Below, piece by piece: positions 8,896-18,155 of a stretch of 64,000 bases of DNA. Under the pieces are notes generated by a model. The model saw nothing but the letters and a program-made list of their open reading frames with translations. It had not been told where the DNA came from and did no database searches. The first letter of the stretch is position 1. The number at the start of each line of letters is the position of its first letter. The stretch is from Lutispora thermophila DSM 19022 (GTDB taxonomy: Bacteria > Bacillota > Clostridia > Lutisporales > Lutisporaceae), in the NCBI RefSeq assembly GCF_900142105.1, contig NZ_FQZS01000005.1, positions 1 to 64,000 on the forward strand. Reading direction: 5' to 3'. The translations under genes were made by a program, and so were the position numbers.

Positions 8896-9462
8896 ATGAA
8901 GGTACTCAAATGGTTGGATGAGCACTTCGAAGAAGCTATTTTGATAGTTTTACTGGCAGCCATAACCTGTGTTATGATGGCACAGATCATTGCAAGAACC
9001 TTTGCAGCTTCCATGACCTGGCCTGAAGAATTCTCAAGGTATTGCTATATTTGGTCAGTATTTCTTTCTCTTGGATATACGGTAAAGAAGGGAAATATGC
9101 TTAAGGTAGGCGTATTAATGGATTTATTTCCTCTAAAGGTGCGTAAGTCCATAGAGATAGTTGGAAACATAATAATGTTAGCAATATTTGGTATTTTGTT
9201 CAGATATTCAATAATTTATACTGGCAAAATCAAAACAATGGGACAGGCTTCAACTGCAATGGGTGTTCCCATGAGCTTTATGTATACGGCTACGGTTATA
9301 GGATTCGGTTTGGCTGTATTCCGTACAGTAGAGTTAATAATCTACAATATCAAGCATTTCGATGAAAAGGCTGAGACAACATTGGAAGCTACACTGAAAG
9401 AAGCACAGCAGGAAGTACAGGTTAATGCTGCTGGTGCAAATAAGACAGGGGGTAAAGCATAA
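8896..9462 (+). CDS. dctQ: TRAP transporter small membrane subunit (DctQ)
   Basis: A 188-residue protein with four hydrophobic segments in about residues 15-150 and the DctQ-typical TWPEEFSRYCYIWSVFLSLG segment. DctQ is the small membrane subunit of tripartite ATP-independent periplasmic transporters, which take up carboxylates, sulfonates and sugar acids with a sodium or proton gradient. GGAAGGGGG precedes the ATG. Its stop overlaps the start of dctM by one base, so the two are translationally coupled. Confidence 0.9.
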   Translation: MKVLKWLDEHFEEAILIVLLAAITCVMMAQIIARTFAASMTWPEEFSRYCYIWSVFLSLGYTVKKGNMLKVGVLMDLFPLKVRKSIEIVGNIIMLAIFGILFRYSIIYTGKIKTMGQASTAMGVPMSFMYTATVIGFGLAVFRTVELIIYNIKHFDEKAETTLEATLKEAQQEVQVNAAGANKTGGKA

Positions 9463-10745
9463 TGGCATTGTGGGTATTTATTGTATTCTTGGTAACGCTT
9501 GCATGTGCGATTCCTATAGGAGTAAGTATGGTAATGGGAGCTATGACACCCCTTGTTTTAGGAGGACCAGGAAGCTCTATTCAGCAGATGATTGCAAATA
9601 CATTTGCTGGTGCAGATAGTACACCTATTTTGGCAGTACCTCTCTTTATCCTTGGGGGAGTACTCATGTCCGAGGGTGGTATATCTAAGAGATTGTACAA
9701 CTTCTTTGCTTACTTTGTAGGCGGATTGCCTGGAGGACTGCCTTGTGCGGCTATTCTTACATGCTTATTCTATGGAGCTATTTCAGGCTCAGGACCAGCA
9801 ACAACTGCAGCTGTAGGATCCATGGTAATTCCGTTCTTGGTAGAATTAGGCTATGACAAGACCTGGACTGCAGGTATGATAGCTACAGCAGGAGGACTTG
9901 GAGTTATTATACCTCCATCTATACCTTTTGTTCTTTACTCATTGGCTACAGGTGTATCAACAGGTGCACTTTTCTTAGGAGGAATTATACCAGGTATACT
10001 AATCGGATTTTTCTTGATGGCCTATGCAGTTTACTATTGCTTAAAAAATGGAGAAGACAGAGAAAAAATCAACGCCAAGATGAAAGAGCTTCGCTCCATG
10101 GGATTTCTTAAATTATTTAAGGAGAGTTTCTGGGCTTTGTTATCACCTGTAATAGTATTGGGAGGTATTTATTCCGGTATAGTAACACCAACAGAGGCAG
10201 CATGTATTTCAGTGTTCTATTCTTTATTTGTCTCTTTGGTTATCTATAAATCCTTTACTATTAAACAGATCATACCTTTCCTTGGTAGCTCTGTAAAGAC
10301 CTATGCTCCACTTTGCTTTGTACTTGCCTTTGCAACAGCCTTTGGTAGAGTATTGGCATTGGCTAAGGCTCCAGCATTGATTGAGGGCTTTATAGTTAAC
10401 AATTTCTCATCAAGCTTGGCCGTATTAACAGCTATCGTAATCATATTCTTATTACTTGGAATGGTTATGGATACAGGACCAGCAATAGTAATATTGGCGC
10501 CAATCTTGCTGCCGGCTGTTCAGGCTATGGGAGTGAATGCGGTACATTTTGGTGTAATAATGGTATGCTGCTTGTCAATCGGATTGGCAACACCGCCCTT
10601 TGGATTGGATTTATTCGTTGCAGGTACATTATCTAATTTACCACCTATGAATGTGGCTAAAAAAGCTATTCCCTTCATAGTAGCATTTGGTATAGCGTTG
10701 TTTATGATAACTTATGTTCCATGGTTTAGCCTTGTGTTTCTGTAA
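9462..10745 (+). CDS. dctM: TRAP transporter large permease (DctM)
   Basis: A 427-residue, very hydrophobic protein with about a dozen membrane segments, matching the DctM/SiaM large permease, which contains the substrate path. Typical segments are FLGGVLMSEGG-like early helices and the conserved GSGPATTAAVGSMVIPFL, GLGVIIPPSIPFVLY and GLATPPFGLDLFV. It starts inside the dctQ stop codon. An imperfect stem-loop separates it from dctP. Confidence 0.93.
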   Translation: MALWVFIVFLVTLACAIPIGVSMVMGAMTPLVLGGPGSSIQQMIANTFAGADSTPILAVPLFILGGVLMSEGGISKRLYNFFAYFVGGLPGGLPCAAILTCLFYGAISGSGPATTAAVGSMVIPFLVELGYDKTWTAGMIATAGGLGVIIPPSIPFVLYSLATGVSTGALFLGGIIPGILIGFFLMAYAVYYCLKNGEDREKINAKMKELRSMGFLKLFKESFWALLSPVIVLGGIYSGIVTPTEAACISVFYSLFVSLVIYKSFTIKQIIPFLGSSVKTYAPLCFVLAFATAFGRVLALAKAPALIEGFIVNNFSSSLAVLTAIVIIFLLLGMVMDTGPAIVILAPILLPAVQAMGVNAVHFGVIMVCCLSIGLATPPFGLDLFVAGTLSNLPPMNVAKKAIPFIVAFGIALFMITYVPWFSLVFL

Positions 10746-10778
10746 AACTGAAAATATGGTATAATATCTTGTATTTTT

Positions 10779-10820
10779 GTAATGTAGGAAATACAATAGT
10801 GTTTTATATTCCTGCATTAC
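10779..10820 (+). terminator. Stem-loop between dctM and dctP
   Basis: GTAATGTAGGAAATA pairs with TATTCCTGCATTAC with one bulge and one G-U pair. No T-run follows, so it is more likely an mRNA-stability or partial-attenuation element that lets the binding protein be made in a different amount from the permeases. Confidence 0.5.
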
Positions 10821-10867
10821 AGGAATCGGGGTATAATATACACCTAAGAAAAAAAGGGGGAAAGAAA

Positions 10868-11944
10868 ATGAAAAAACTACTAATCATGTTAATGGTGTTA
10901 GTTATGGCATTAGTTCCAGTAGCTTGTTCTAGCAAAACACCATCAACACAACCTACAGAGCAGTCTGGAGGACAGTCATCAGAAGGTGCAAGTGGCTATG
11001 ATGCATTGAAGCCTGTAGTACTTATCGGTGCTGATAACGCAAGTATGGGTGCTGCAGCTCAGCTTTTCGGTGAACTAGTTTCTAAGAAGGTTTCCGAAAT
11101 TACAGGCGGAAAACTGACAGTAGAGTATTATCCAAACAGTCAGCTTGGTAATGACCAGGAGCTTCAGTCTCAGATGCTTGCAGGAGATATTGACTTTGTA
11201 GTATGTCAAACAGCTCAGACAGTTAACTTTGTGCCTGAAGTAGCAATATTTGACCTTCCGTTGGTATTTGCAAAGTATGATGCTAAGACTATTGACTATG
11301 CATTGAATAAGAGCCCATTCTTTGACAAGATTAATGAGGCTTATACTGCAAAGAACATGCGTGTAATGCATTATTTACAAGCAGCTACTTTCCGTGAGAC
11401 AACTTCCAACAAGAAGATCAGCACTATTGATGATTTCAAGAACCTGAAGATAAGAACTATGGAAAATCAAAACCATATGGCCTTCTGGAAAGCTTTGGGA
11501 GCAGCTCCAACACCACTTCCATGGTCAGAAGTTTATGTTTCTTTGCAGCAGGGTCTTGTAGATGCACAGGAAAATGCAACTGATACTTCTGCTGGTGCAA
11601 ACTTGCAAGAAGTTCAGAAGTACTTGGTGTTAACTCATCACATACTATACTGCAACCAATTCCTTATCAATAACTCTAAGTATGAAAGCTTAGATCCATT
11701 ATATCAGGCTGCTTTACAACAGGCAGTAAATGAGGCTGCAGTGGAAATTGAAGCAAAATTAGCTACAATAGATACTGAAAACAGACAAAAGCTTGCAAAC
11801 GGGGGTATAGAAGTAATTGAGCTTGATAATGCTTTCATAGACCAAATGCTTGAAAAAGCACAAGGTGTATATGATTCAATAGGTAAAGCTATAGGACAGG
11901 AGTATGTAGATACACTCCAAAATGCTCTTCAGAATCCACAATAA
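10868..11944 (+). CDS. dctP: TRAP transporter solute-binding lipoprotein (DctP)
   Basis: A 358-residue DctP-family binding protein that captures the substrate outside the cell for DctQM. It has a lipoprotein signal with lipobox LVPVAC and Cys20 as lipidation site, then a Ser/Gly/Gln-rich linker. Arg196 in NLKIRTMENQNH corresponds to the conserved arginine that salt-bridges the carboxylate in DctP/SiaP proteins, so a carboxylate or similar anion is expected as ligand. The start at 10868 follows AAGGGGGAAAG and gives a clean signal peptide. The ORF extends upstream to 10769 but that part overlaps the stem-loop. Last gene of the operon, followed by a strong terminator. Confidence 0.92.
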   Translation: MKKLLIMLMVLVMALVPVACSSKTPSTQPTEQSGGQSSEGASGYDALKPVVLIGADNASMGAAAQLFGELVSKKVSEITGGKLTVEYYPNSQLGNDQELQSQMLAGDIDFVVCQTAQTVNFVPEVAIFDLPLVFAKYDAKTIDYALNKSPFFDKINEAYTAKNMRVMHYLQAATFRETTSNKKISTIDDFKNLKIRTMENQNHMAFWKALGAAPTPLPWSEVYVSLQQGLVDAQENATDTSAGANLQEVQKYLVLTHHILYCNQFLINNSKYESLDPLYQAALQQAVNEAAVEIEAKLATIDTENRQKLANGGIEVIELDNAFIDQMLEKAQGVYDSIGKAIGQEYVDTLQNALQNPQ

Positions 11945-11962
11945 TCAACTCTATATCAAGAT

Positions 11963-12002
11963 AAAATAAAAGCTGGCGCTTAAATGTGCTGGCTTTTATT
12001 TT
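11963..12002 (+). terminator. Terminator of the catabolic operon
   Basis: AAAATAAAAGC at 11963-11973 pairs perfectly with GCTTTTATTTT at 11992-12002, with further GC pairs inside. It lies 18 bp after dctP. Confidence 0.85.
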
Positions 12003-12324
12003 GATCAGACCTGATGACTTTGTCAATTAAGACGGAATGTATAATAATTGCTGTTTTTATATTTTAGCATAAACATTAATCATATATTGTTGATGAAATA
12101 TTTTTTAAAAAAGTCACATAAATCTTGATGTCCTGCTAGGTCATTTTTAAAAGATTGCTTCATGCTCAATAGACAACAGCTTATAAAAATATACAAAAAA
12201 TAAAAATTATACATAAGCTTGTCTGGTTTTTGTGATATAATACTATTATGTAATAACAAGTGTCAATAGTTGGTAGTGATTACTATACATATACTTTGAA
12301 TTGAAAAAGAGGAGGATTTAATGG
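12003..12324. other. Intergenic stretch before the chemoreceptor gene
   Basis: About 320 bp, very AT-rich. Apart from an AGAGGAGG ribosome site next to the ATG at 12325 I see no ORF or clear structure. Confidence 0.5.
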
Positions 12325-14064
12325 ATGAAGCTTCCCAAAAGTTTAAGAATACGTACAAAGTTGATTTCAGGGTTTTTAGTTGTGGCATTTATTGTTGCAT
12401 TAGTAGGAGTTATTGGGTATGGTGCAACAAATAAAATGTACAAGATTCAGGAGGATTTTACCGAGCGAAGGCTTCCAAGCGTGCAATCATTGCTAATTGT
12501 ATCAGAAGCTCAGACCTCGATTAATAATTCGGTTAATAGTATTTTGTTAAATGCAATTAACGGTAAAGATTATAAGGAACATTTAAATAATATAGATAAT
12601 GCATTTAGCAAAATAGAAAGCGAATGGAAAGCATATAATGAAATGTCGGCAACGGCAGATGAAAAAAAATTAAGAGATGATTTTAATCTATTTTGGAATG
12701 CATGGAAAAATAACATCAATGATTTTGTTGAACTTGCTAAACAGCACAATGAATCTAATTCAGAAGAAATAAAAACCATGATGCTTATAAAAAATCTTAG
12801 TGGAAATGATAAGTATTATGCTAATTCTAAAGCACAACTGGAAAAGCTTGTTGCATTGAATGTAGAATATGCTAATAATGAAAAGGCAGATGCTAAGGTA
12901 ATGTATACCAGTATATCTGTGTTCCTTGCAGCTGCTATAATAATAGGTTTCTTATTGGCTTTGACACTTGGCTTATTTTTAAGTTCTTCAATAAGTAAAC
13001 CTATTGTAGAATCGGTGTCTATTGCCAATGAAATTGCTAAAGGTAATCTTAAGCTTAATATAAAAAAACAGCAAAGTACAAGAGAAATTGGGCAAATGTT
13101 TATGAGCATAAGCCAAATGGTTGATGGTTTGAAAGAACTGGTCGAAAAAATTAGTATGACTTCTAAGGCTTTGACATCTTCAAGTCATCAACTGGCAACA
13201 ACATCAGAGGAAGCATCTACCATAAGTGCGAACATAGCAACTACTGTAAATCAGCTTTCAGAAGGTTCTGCAGAACTGGCTCAAGAAATGCAGAATATCA
13301 GTAATAATATAAATGATGCAAGCAATGAGATTGAAAATATGTCTATTAATGTTACTAAAGCAGTTGAAGGAAGCAGGAAAGTACTGGAGGCATCAAGCAA
13401 CGGTCTTGTGGTATCTGAAAATGCAGTACATAAAATTAAATCTATACAGGAAACGTCTATGGAAACATTTAATGTTATTGACATGCTGGGAGAAGAATCA
13501 AAGAAAATCAATGATATAGTAGATGTTATTAGGAATATATCGGAGCAGACAAATCTATTGGCATTAAATGCTGCAATAGAAGCTGCAAGAGCAGGAGAAT
13601 ATGGAAGAGGTTTTGCCGTAGTTGCTGATGAAGTAAGAAAACTTGCAGAGCAAAGCAATGGTTATGCTCAGCAAATTGCTGAGGTCGTAGAAAATATTTA
13701 TAAAGAAATAGAAATAGCGGTAAATAATATGAAAGAAAGTACTAGAGAAGTTGATGAAGGTGTTGTAATAGTAAGTGAAGCCGGAGACGCTTTTAGAATG
13801 ATAGTAGGCGAGATTGAGAGTATAGTATCCCAAATTGAAAATATTGATAAGTTGATACAAGCTGTGGCAAACAGAAGTAAAGATATTGCAAAATCTATTA
13901 ACAGCACAGCTGCAATAAGTGAGGAAGCTGCAGCATCAACAGAAGAAATATCAGCTTCCACTCAGGAGCAGACAGCTGCAATACAGGAAGTAGCAGCATC
14001 ATCTCAGGAGCTGGAAAGAATGGCAGAAGAACTTAACTCTGCTGTGAGTAGATTTATATTATAA
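12325..14064 (+). CDS. Transmembrane methyl-accepting chemotaxis protein
   Basis: A 579-residue chemoreceptor. One membrane helix lies at about 14-32. An extracellular, mostly helical sensor resembling the 4HB_MCP type follows to about 190. The second membrane helix is at about 193-218, then HAMP at about 220-270 and a cytoplasmic signalling domain. The conserved hairpin tip is [20 protein letters not shown] with [15 protein letters not shown] after it. AGAGGAGG precedes the ATG. It is monocistronic, with a terminator directly after. Proximity to the TRAP operon could mean it senses the same compound, but the sequence does not prove that. Confidence 0.92.
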   Translation: MKLPKSLRIRTKLISGFLVVAFIVALVGVIGYGATNKMYKIQEDFTERRLPSVQSLLIVSEAQTSINNSVNSILLNAINGKDYKEHLNNIDNAFSKIESEWKAYNEMSATADEKKLRDDFNLFWNAWKNNINDFVELAKQHNESNSEEIKTMMLIKNLSGNDKYYANSKAQLEKLVALNVEYANNEKADAKVMYTSISVFLAAAIIIGFLLALTLGLFLSSSISKPIVESVSIANEIAKGNLKLNIKKQQSTREIGQMFMSISQMVDGLKELVEKISMTSKALTSSSHQLATTSEEASTISANIATTVNQLSEGSAELAQEMQNISNNINDASNEIENMSINVTKAVEGSRKVLEASSNGLVVSENAVHKIKSIQETSMETFNVIDMLGEESKKINDIVDVIRNISEQTNLLALNAAIEAARAGEYGRGFAVVADEVRKLAEQSNGYAQQIAEVVENIYKEIEIAVNNMKESTREVDEGVVIVSEAGDAFRMIVGEIESIVSQIENIDKLIQAVANRSKDIAKSINSTAAISEEAAASTEEISASTQEQTAAIQEVAASSQELERMAEELNSAVSRFIL

Positions 14065-14093
14065 TTGAATTGCTGTATGGGGCTCATTTTTGT

Positions 14094-14135
14094 AAAAAAG
14101 CAAGAACTTTAGGTTATACTGGGTTTTTGCTTTTT
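14094..14135 (+). terminator. Terminator of the chemoreceptor gene
   Basis: AAAAAGCAA pairs with TTGCTTTTT across a loop of about 23 bases, ending in a T-run. Confidence 0.75.
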
Positions 14136-14138
14136 AAA

Positions 14139-14188
14139 ATTTATGGAGTAAAAGCTATATTGTATTATATAGACTTTACTCCATAAAT
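14139..14188. repeat. Long near-perfect hairpin
   Basis: ATTTATGGAGTAAA (14139-14152) pairs perfectly with TTTACTCCATAAAT (14175-14188). After a 2-bp mismatch, six more inner pairs close a 6-base loop. No T-run follows on the plus strand. It may be a backup terminator, an RNA-processing site or a protein-binding palindrome. Confidence 0.7.
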
Positions 14189-14231
14189 TGCCAGAAAAGT
14201 TGCCATTCATAATATTATGTTTCATATATCA

Positions 14232-14261
14232 TTGACATGACTAGTTGGAAAATGATATAGT
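14232..14261 (+). promoter_or_regulatory. Sigma-A promoter for helD
   Basis: TTGACA (14232-14237), 18-bp spacer, TATAGT (14256-14261). Downstream, GCTTGCGTTT (14269-14278) and AAACGCGAGC (14321-14330) form an inverted repeat in the untranslated leader. Confidence 0.65.
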
Positions 14262-14380
14262 AGAATCAGCTTGCGTTTATAGGCTCATATGCATAATAAC
14301 CCTAATTTAATTATATAACAAAACGCGAGCAATGTCAATATAGCTGAATAAAATATTTATTATTTTCAGGAGGTTGTGTC

Positions 14381-16666
14381 ATGAAAATCAACGACTATAA
14401 ATGGATAGAAGAAAACAAGTGGTTGGATGTTGTACTGAAAGAAGCCTATAGGCAGCTTGATGAAAAGCGTGAACTTTGCATGAAGTTAAGGATGGAAAAT
14501 ATAGAAATACAACGGCAGCTATGGGAAGAGATAGGTTCCATTTCTATAGAAAGCAACCTGGATCAGCTTGTAGATTTTATGTCATTCATAGATATTATAA
14601 AAAGGCAAAAGAGGACTTATAGTTTTATAAAAAAGATTGAAAAAAAGTATGAGAGAATAGTAGAATCACCCTATTTTGGGAGGTTTGATTTCATAGAAGA
14701 CGGAAATAATAATCCTGAAAAATATTATATTGGAATTGCAAATTTGATAAACAACAATTGTGATATATTGGTATACGATTGGAGAGCACCAGTTTCCAGT
14801 ATTTTTTATGATTATGAAATCGGTGAGGGAGCTTATAATTGTCCTGAAGGAATTATTAAGGGTAAAGTGATATTGAAAAGGCAATATAAAATATCCAACG
14901 GGAAGCTGGAATATATGTTTGACAGCAATCTGAAAATTGATGATGAGATACTGCAGGAGGTATTGGGAAGAAGCTGTGACAATAGGATGAAGACCATTGT
15001 AACAAGCATTCAAAGAGAACAGAACAAAATAATACGAAATGAAGAGTACAAATATTTGATTGTGCAAGGGCCTGCTGGCAGCGGAAAAACATCAATTGCC
15101 CTTCATCGGGTTGCTTATCTTCTTTATAAGCACCGCAACAAGGTATCACCTGAAAACATAATAATATTTTCACCAAATAGAATTTTTAATGACTATATAT
15201 CAGATGTTCTACCACAGCTTGGAGAAGACAATATGATACAGACCACCTTTAAAGAATATATGCATAAGGCTCTTGATTGTGAATTAAAAAAGGAAGATTA
15301 CTATGATATGATGGAGTATATTTTAACATCAAAGGATGAACCGTGCTATCAAAAGAGAATACAAAATATAAAATTCAAATCATCAATTGAATTTGCAAAT
15401 ATGCTAAAGAAATATGCAGCTTATGTTGCTGAAGGAGAAAAAGATTTTAATGATATTTATTTTTCAAATAAATTGATAATATCTTCTGATGAGCTTAAAG
15501 AGCTTTATTATAATGATTATTCAAGGCTTTCGCTGAAAAATAGATTAGATAAGATTAGAAGAAGAATTATGTTCCTTTTAAAACCTCATGTAGAGGAAAA
15601 GATAAAAGAAATCTCTGGCAAACTTGCTGATGACAATTCTGGAATGGATGAAGAAGAAATCATGAAAAAAGCCAAATCTAGCATAAGGGACGAATTAAAG
15701 GATGTTCATTCTGAAATTGATAGGATGACTAAGTTTGAAATAGTAGAAATATACAAGCATTTTATTGAAAAAATGGAGCTTTTTTTAGTAAATAAAACTA
15801 GTGAAAAGATAATTGATGAAGTAAAAATATTTACAATGGAAAATCTCAAAGCAGGACAGCTTTACTATGAAGATCAGATTCCTATGCTATATCTAAAAAT
15901 ATCATTGGGTGAATTACCCAAAACTTCAGATATCAAGTATGTTATTATAGATGAGGCTCAGGATTACACGCCACTTCAATATGAAATTCTATATCAGCTT
16001 TTTAAACATGCAAACATAACTATGTTGGGCGATCTCAATCAAGCTATTAACCCCTATATGAATGTTGGAGATTATAATAATATTTCACATTTATTCCCAA
16101 AAGATAGTACATGTATCATGAACTTGACTAAAAGCTATAGATCTACAATGGAAATCGCAAAATTTACAAGAAAGATTTTGAAGAATGAGTCTTCAGATGA
16201 GTTTATAGAAAGACCTGGAGATGAGCCCTTGATCCTTGGTTTTTCTCAAGAAGAGGAAATTAATAAAAGAATTATTGAAGATGTAGAGAAATATAAGAAT
16301 AAAGGCTATAAATCCATTGGTATTATTACAAGGACTAAAAAAGAAGCAAATGATGTTTATAGCCGTCTAAAGAACAAAATTTTTGTAAAAACCATAATAG
16401 ATGAAAACGAAGAATTTAAAAATGATGTTGTAATAATACCTTCTTATCTTGCTAAAGGATTAGAATTCGATGTAGTGATTATTTATAATGCAGGAGATGG
16501 AAACTATAATTGTGAAGAAGAAAGATTGTTGTTTTATACTGCCTGTACTAGAGCACTTCATATATTATGTGTCTACTATTTAAAAAACTCTCAACATAGC
16601 CATGTACAGAAGTTTGAACACCATATCTTAGAAAAGTTTTTGGAAAAGCCAAAGATGGCTGGGTAA
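14381..16666 (+). CDS. helD: HelD-like RNA polymerase-recycling helicase
   Basis: A 761-residue UvrD/Rep-type protein close in size to Bacillus HelD. It begins with a charged helical region (about 1-110) expected to form the coiled-coil arm that enters RNA polymerase. Walker A is VQGPAGSGKTS at about residue 230. Later motifs include VIIDEAQDYTPLQYE, TMLGDLNQAI, LTKSYRSTMEIAKFTR and a C-terminal YTACTRALH. HelD uses ATP to release stalled RNA polymerase from DNA and in some species protects against rifamycins. A good promoter and a GGAGG site precede it. A general DNA repair helicase is a less likely reading because of the N-terminal arm. Confidence 0.85.
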   Translation: MKINDYKWIEENKWLDVVLKEAYRQLDEKRELCMKLRMENIEIQRQLWEEIGSISIESNLDQLVDFMSFIDIIKRQKRTYSFIKKIEKKYERIVESPYFGRFDFIEDGNNNPEKYYIGIANLINNNCDILVYDWRAPVSSIFYDYEIGEGAYNCPEGIIKGKVILKRQYKISNGKLEYMFDSNLKIDDEILQEVLGRSCDNRMKTIVTSIQREQNKIIRNEEYKYLIVQGPAGSGKTSIALHRVAYLLYKHRNKVSPENIIIFSPNRIFNDYISDVLPQLGEDNMIQTTFKEYMHKALDCELKKEDYYDMMEYILTSKDEPCYQKRIQNIKFKSSIEFANMLKKYAAYVAEGEKDFNDIYFSNKLIISSDELKELYYNDYSRLSLKNRLDKIRRRIMFLLKPHVEEKIKEISGKLADDNSGMDEEEIMKKAKSSIRDELKDVHSEIDRMTKFEIVEIYKHFIEKMELFLVNKTSEKIIDEVKIFTMENLKAGQLYYEDQIPMLYLKISLGELPKTSDIKYVIIDEAQDYTPLQYEILYQLFKHANITMLGDLNQAINPYMNVGDYNNISHLFPKDSTCIMNLTKSYRSTMEIAKFTRKILKNESSDEFIERPGDEPLILGFSQEEEINKRIIEDVEKYKNKGYKSIGIITRTKKEANDVYSRLKNKIFVKTIIDENEEFKNDVVIIPSYLAKGLEFDVVIIYNAGDGNYNCEEERLLFYTACTRALHILCVYYLKNSQHSHVQKFEHHILEKFLEKPKMAG

Positions 16667-16765
16667 AGTTCTATGACGAAAGCTTGACAGTGAGGATGCA
16701 GTGTAGATAGTTCAGATTTTAATTATGACAGCAATATGAGATACTATTAACTGAGATTTCAATAG

Positions 16766-16779
16766 TTGATTGACATCAA
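16766..16779. promoter_or_regulatory. CRP/FNR-type palindrome
   Basis: TTGAT-TGAC-ATCAA is a perfect TTGAT-N4-ATCAA site of the CRP/FNR family. It overlaps a second palindrome TGACATCAATGTCA at 16771-16784. It lies about 30 bp upstream of the DUF1858 gene. Which regulator binds is unknown. Confidence 0.45.
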
Positions 16780-16809
16780 TGTCAATAATTCTGTAGAGAG
16801 GTTGATTGT

Positions 16810-17040
16810 ATGAGAAAGAAAATAAACATAACAAAGAGCGTATATGAAATTTGCAAAGATTATCCTGATGTTATTGAGATAATGAAAAATTTGGGTTTTG
16901 AGAGCATTACAAATCCTGGAATGATCAATACGGCAGGTAGATTTATGACTATTCCCAAAGGTGCTTCTATGAAAAATATATCTATGGATAAAATAAGAGA
17001 AGAATTCGCAAAGAATGGATACGAAATATCAGGAGAATAA
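16810..17040 (+). CDS. DUF1858 domain protein
   Basis: A 76-residue protein covering a complete DUF1858 domain, with the family pattern ITKSVYEICKDYPDVIEIM and GRFMTIPKGASMKNI. Some DUF1858 proteins carry redox cysteines and are linked to hybrid-cluster proteins. This one has a single Cys near residue 15, so it belongs to the non-redox subgroup often next to DUF438 proteins. No DUF438 gene follows. Function unknown. GAGAGG precedes the ATG. Confidence 0.75.
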   Translation: MRKKINITKSVYEICKDYPDVIEIMKNLGFESITNPGMINTAGRFMTIPKGASMKNISMDKIREEFAKNGYEISGE

Positions 17041-17090
17041 ATGGATATTATAGAAAATAGTATTATACTTATAAATAAGGAGGTGATATT

Positions 17091-17462
17091 ATGGCGGATG
17101 TAGCTAATATATTAAGTTGGACATTTGTATCTGAATGTCCTATACCAAGTGATGTCAATGATTTATTAGTAGAAGGAGAAGAAGCAGTTGCCGCCTATAA
17201 AACATTCCGAGATACTGCAATATTTACAAATAAAAGATTGATTGTAAGAGATGCTCAAGGTATTACAGGAAAAAAAGTTGAAATATATTCTTTACCCTAT
17301 TCATCCATTAATATGTGGTCTACAGAAAATGCCGGAAAGTTTTTGGATCTAAATGCAGAAGTGGAGCTTTGGACTAGGGCAGGACATATAAAGGTGAATC
17401 TGCAAAGAGGCGTTGATATAAGGAAGTTTGACAAGTTGATAGCCAATGCAGTTTTAAAATAA
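17091..17462 (+). CDS. Bacterial PH-domain protein
   Basis: A 123-residue protein that is essentially one bacterial PH domain (bPH_1 type). Strands such as DTAIFTNKRLIVRDAQG and KVEIYSLPYSSINMW are typical, with a C-terminal helix (KFDKLIANAVLK). No signal peptide or membrane helix. Small single-domain PH proteins are widespread in Firmicutes and have no firm function. AAGGAGGTG precedes the ATG and a terminator follows. Confidence 0.8.
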   Translation: MADVANILSWTFVSECPIPSDVNDLLVEGEEAVAAYKTFRDTAIFTNKRLIVRDAQGITGKKVEIYSLPYSSINMWSTENAGKFLDLNAEVELWTRAGHIKVNLQRGVDIRKFDKLIANAVLK

Positions 17463-17489
17463 GAATATATATCATGTAATTGAATTAAC

Positions 17490-17520
17490 AGACTGGGAAT
17501 CTATGTTCCCGGTCTTTCTT
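17490..17520 (+). terminator. Terminator after the PH-domain gene
   Basis: AGACTGGGAA pairs with TTCCCGGTCT around a 6-base loop, followed by TTCTT. Confidence 0.8.
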
Positions 17521-17690
17521 ATTGCAAAGTTTATATACATTTTTGAATTAGTGTGAGGCACGATGCATATAATAAAAAACATAAAAAAATTATCGAAAAA
17601 CAATAAAATTATATTGTAAATCAATAAGTACTGTGTTATACTACAAATAATGGAAAGATATTTTGTTACTATATTTTGGAGGGTGATTCC

Positions 17691-18140
17691 ATGTGGAACG
17701 ATAAGAAATCAATTGTTCTAAGCAAGTTTTGCATTTTGGCTTTTTCAGCAATGCTAATTGGTGTAGTTATTACAGCACCATGGATTGTGAATTGGTTTAT
17801 AGGTTTTTCGCGATCTTATTTGGTAGGAAGGAAGATTTTTTTTCTGTTTACCATCTATTCTGGAAGCATTCCAGCAGCATTACTGCTCTTTTATCTTTAT
17901 CGTTTGCTACATCACATAGATTTGGAACAAGTATTCATTACAGCGAATGTGGAATATCTAAGACATATTTCATGGTGCTGCTTTGTGGGAGCAATTATCA
18001 GTTTTGTCTCAACTACATACTACTTTCCTTGGATATTTGTTGCTGTTGCCGCTGCTTTCATGGGTCTCATTGTACGAGTTATTAAAAATATTATTGCCGA
18101 GGCTGTGGAACTAAAGAATGAATCGGAATACACCATATGA
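17691..18140 (+). CDS. DUF2975 membrane protein
   Basis: A 149-residue protein with four predicted membrane helices, matching DUF2975 in length and hydropathy. The ATG at 17691 follows GGAGGGTGATTCC. An in-frame TTG at 17676 would overlap that site. It sits 15 bp before a small HTH gene, the standard DUF2975 plus YozG-like pairing. In such pairs the membrane protein may modulate the regulator, but no molecular role is established. Confidence 0.75.
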   Translation: MWNDKKSIVLSKFCILAFSAMLIGVVITAPWIVNWFIGFSRSYLVGRKIFFLFTIYSGSIPAALLLFYLYRLLHHIDLEQVFITANVEYLRHISWCCFVGAIISFVSTTYYFPWIFVAVAAAFMGLIVRVIKNIIAEAVELKNESEYTI

Positions 18141-18155
18141 TGAGGAGGGAAAGAT

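Noticed and set aside
8896-11944. Naming the TRAP system as a sialic acid or C4-dicarboxylate transporter
   Set aside because: No nan or dicarboxylate genes nearby. The binding-site arginine only tells that the ligand is probably an anion.
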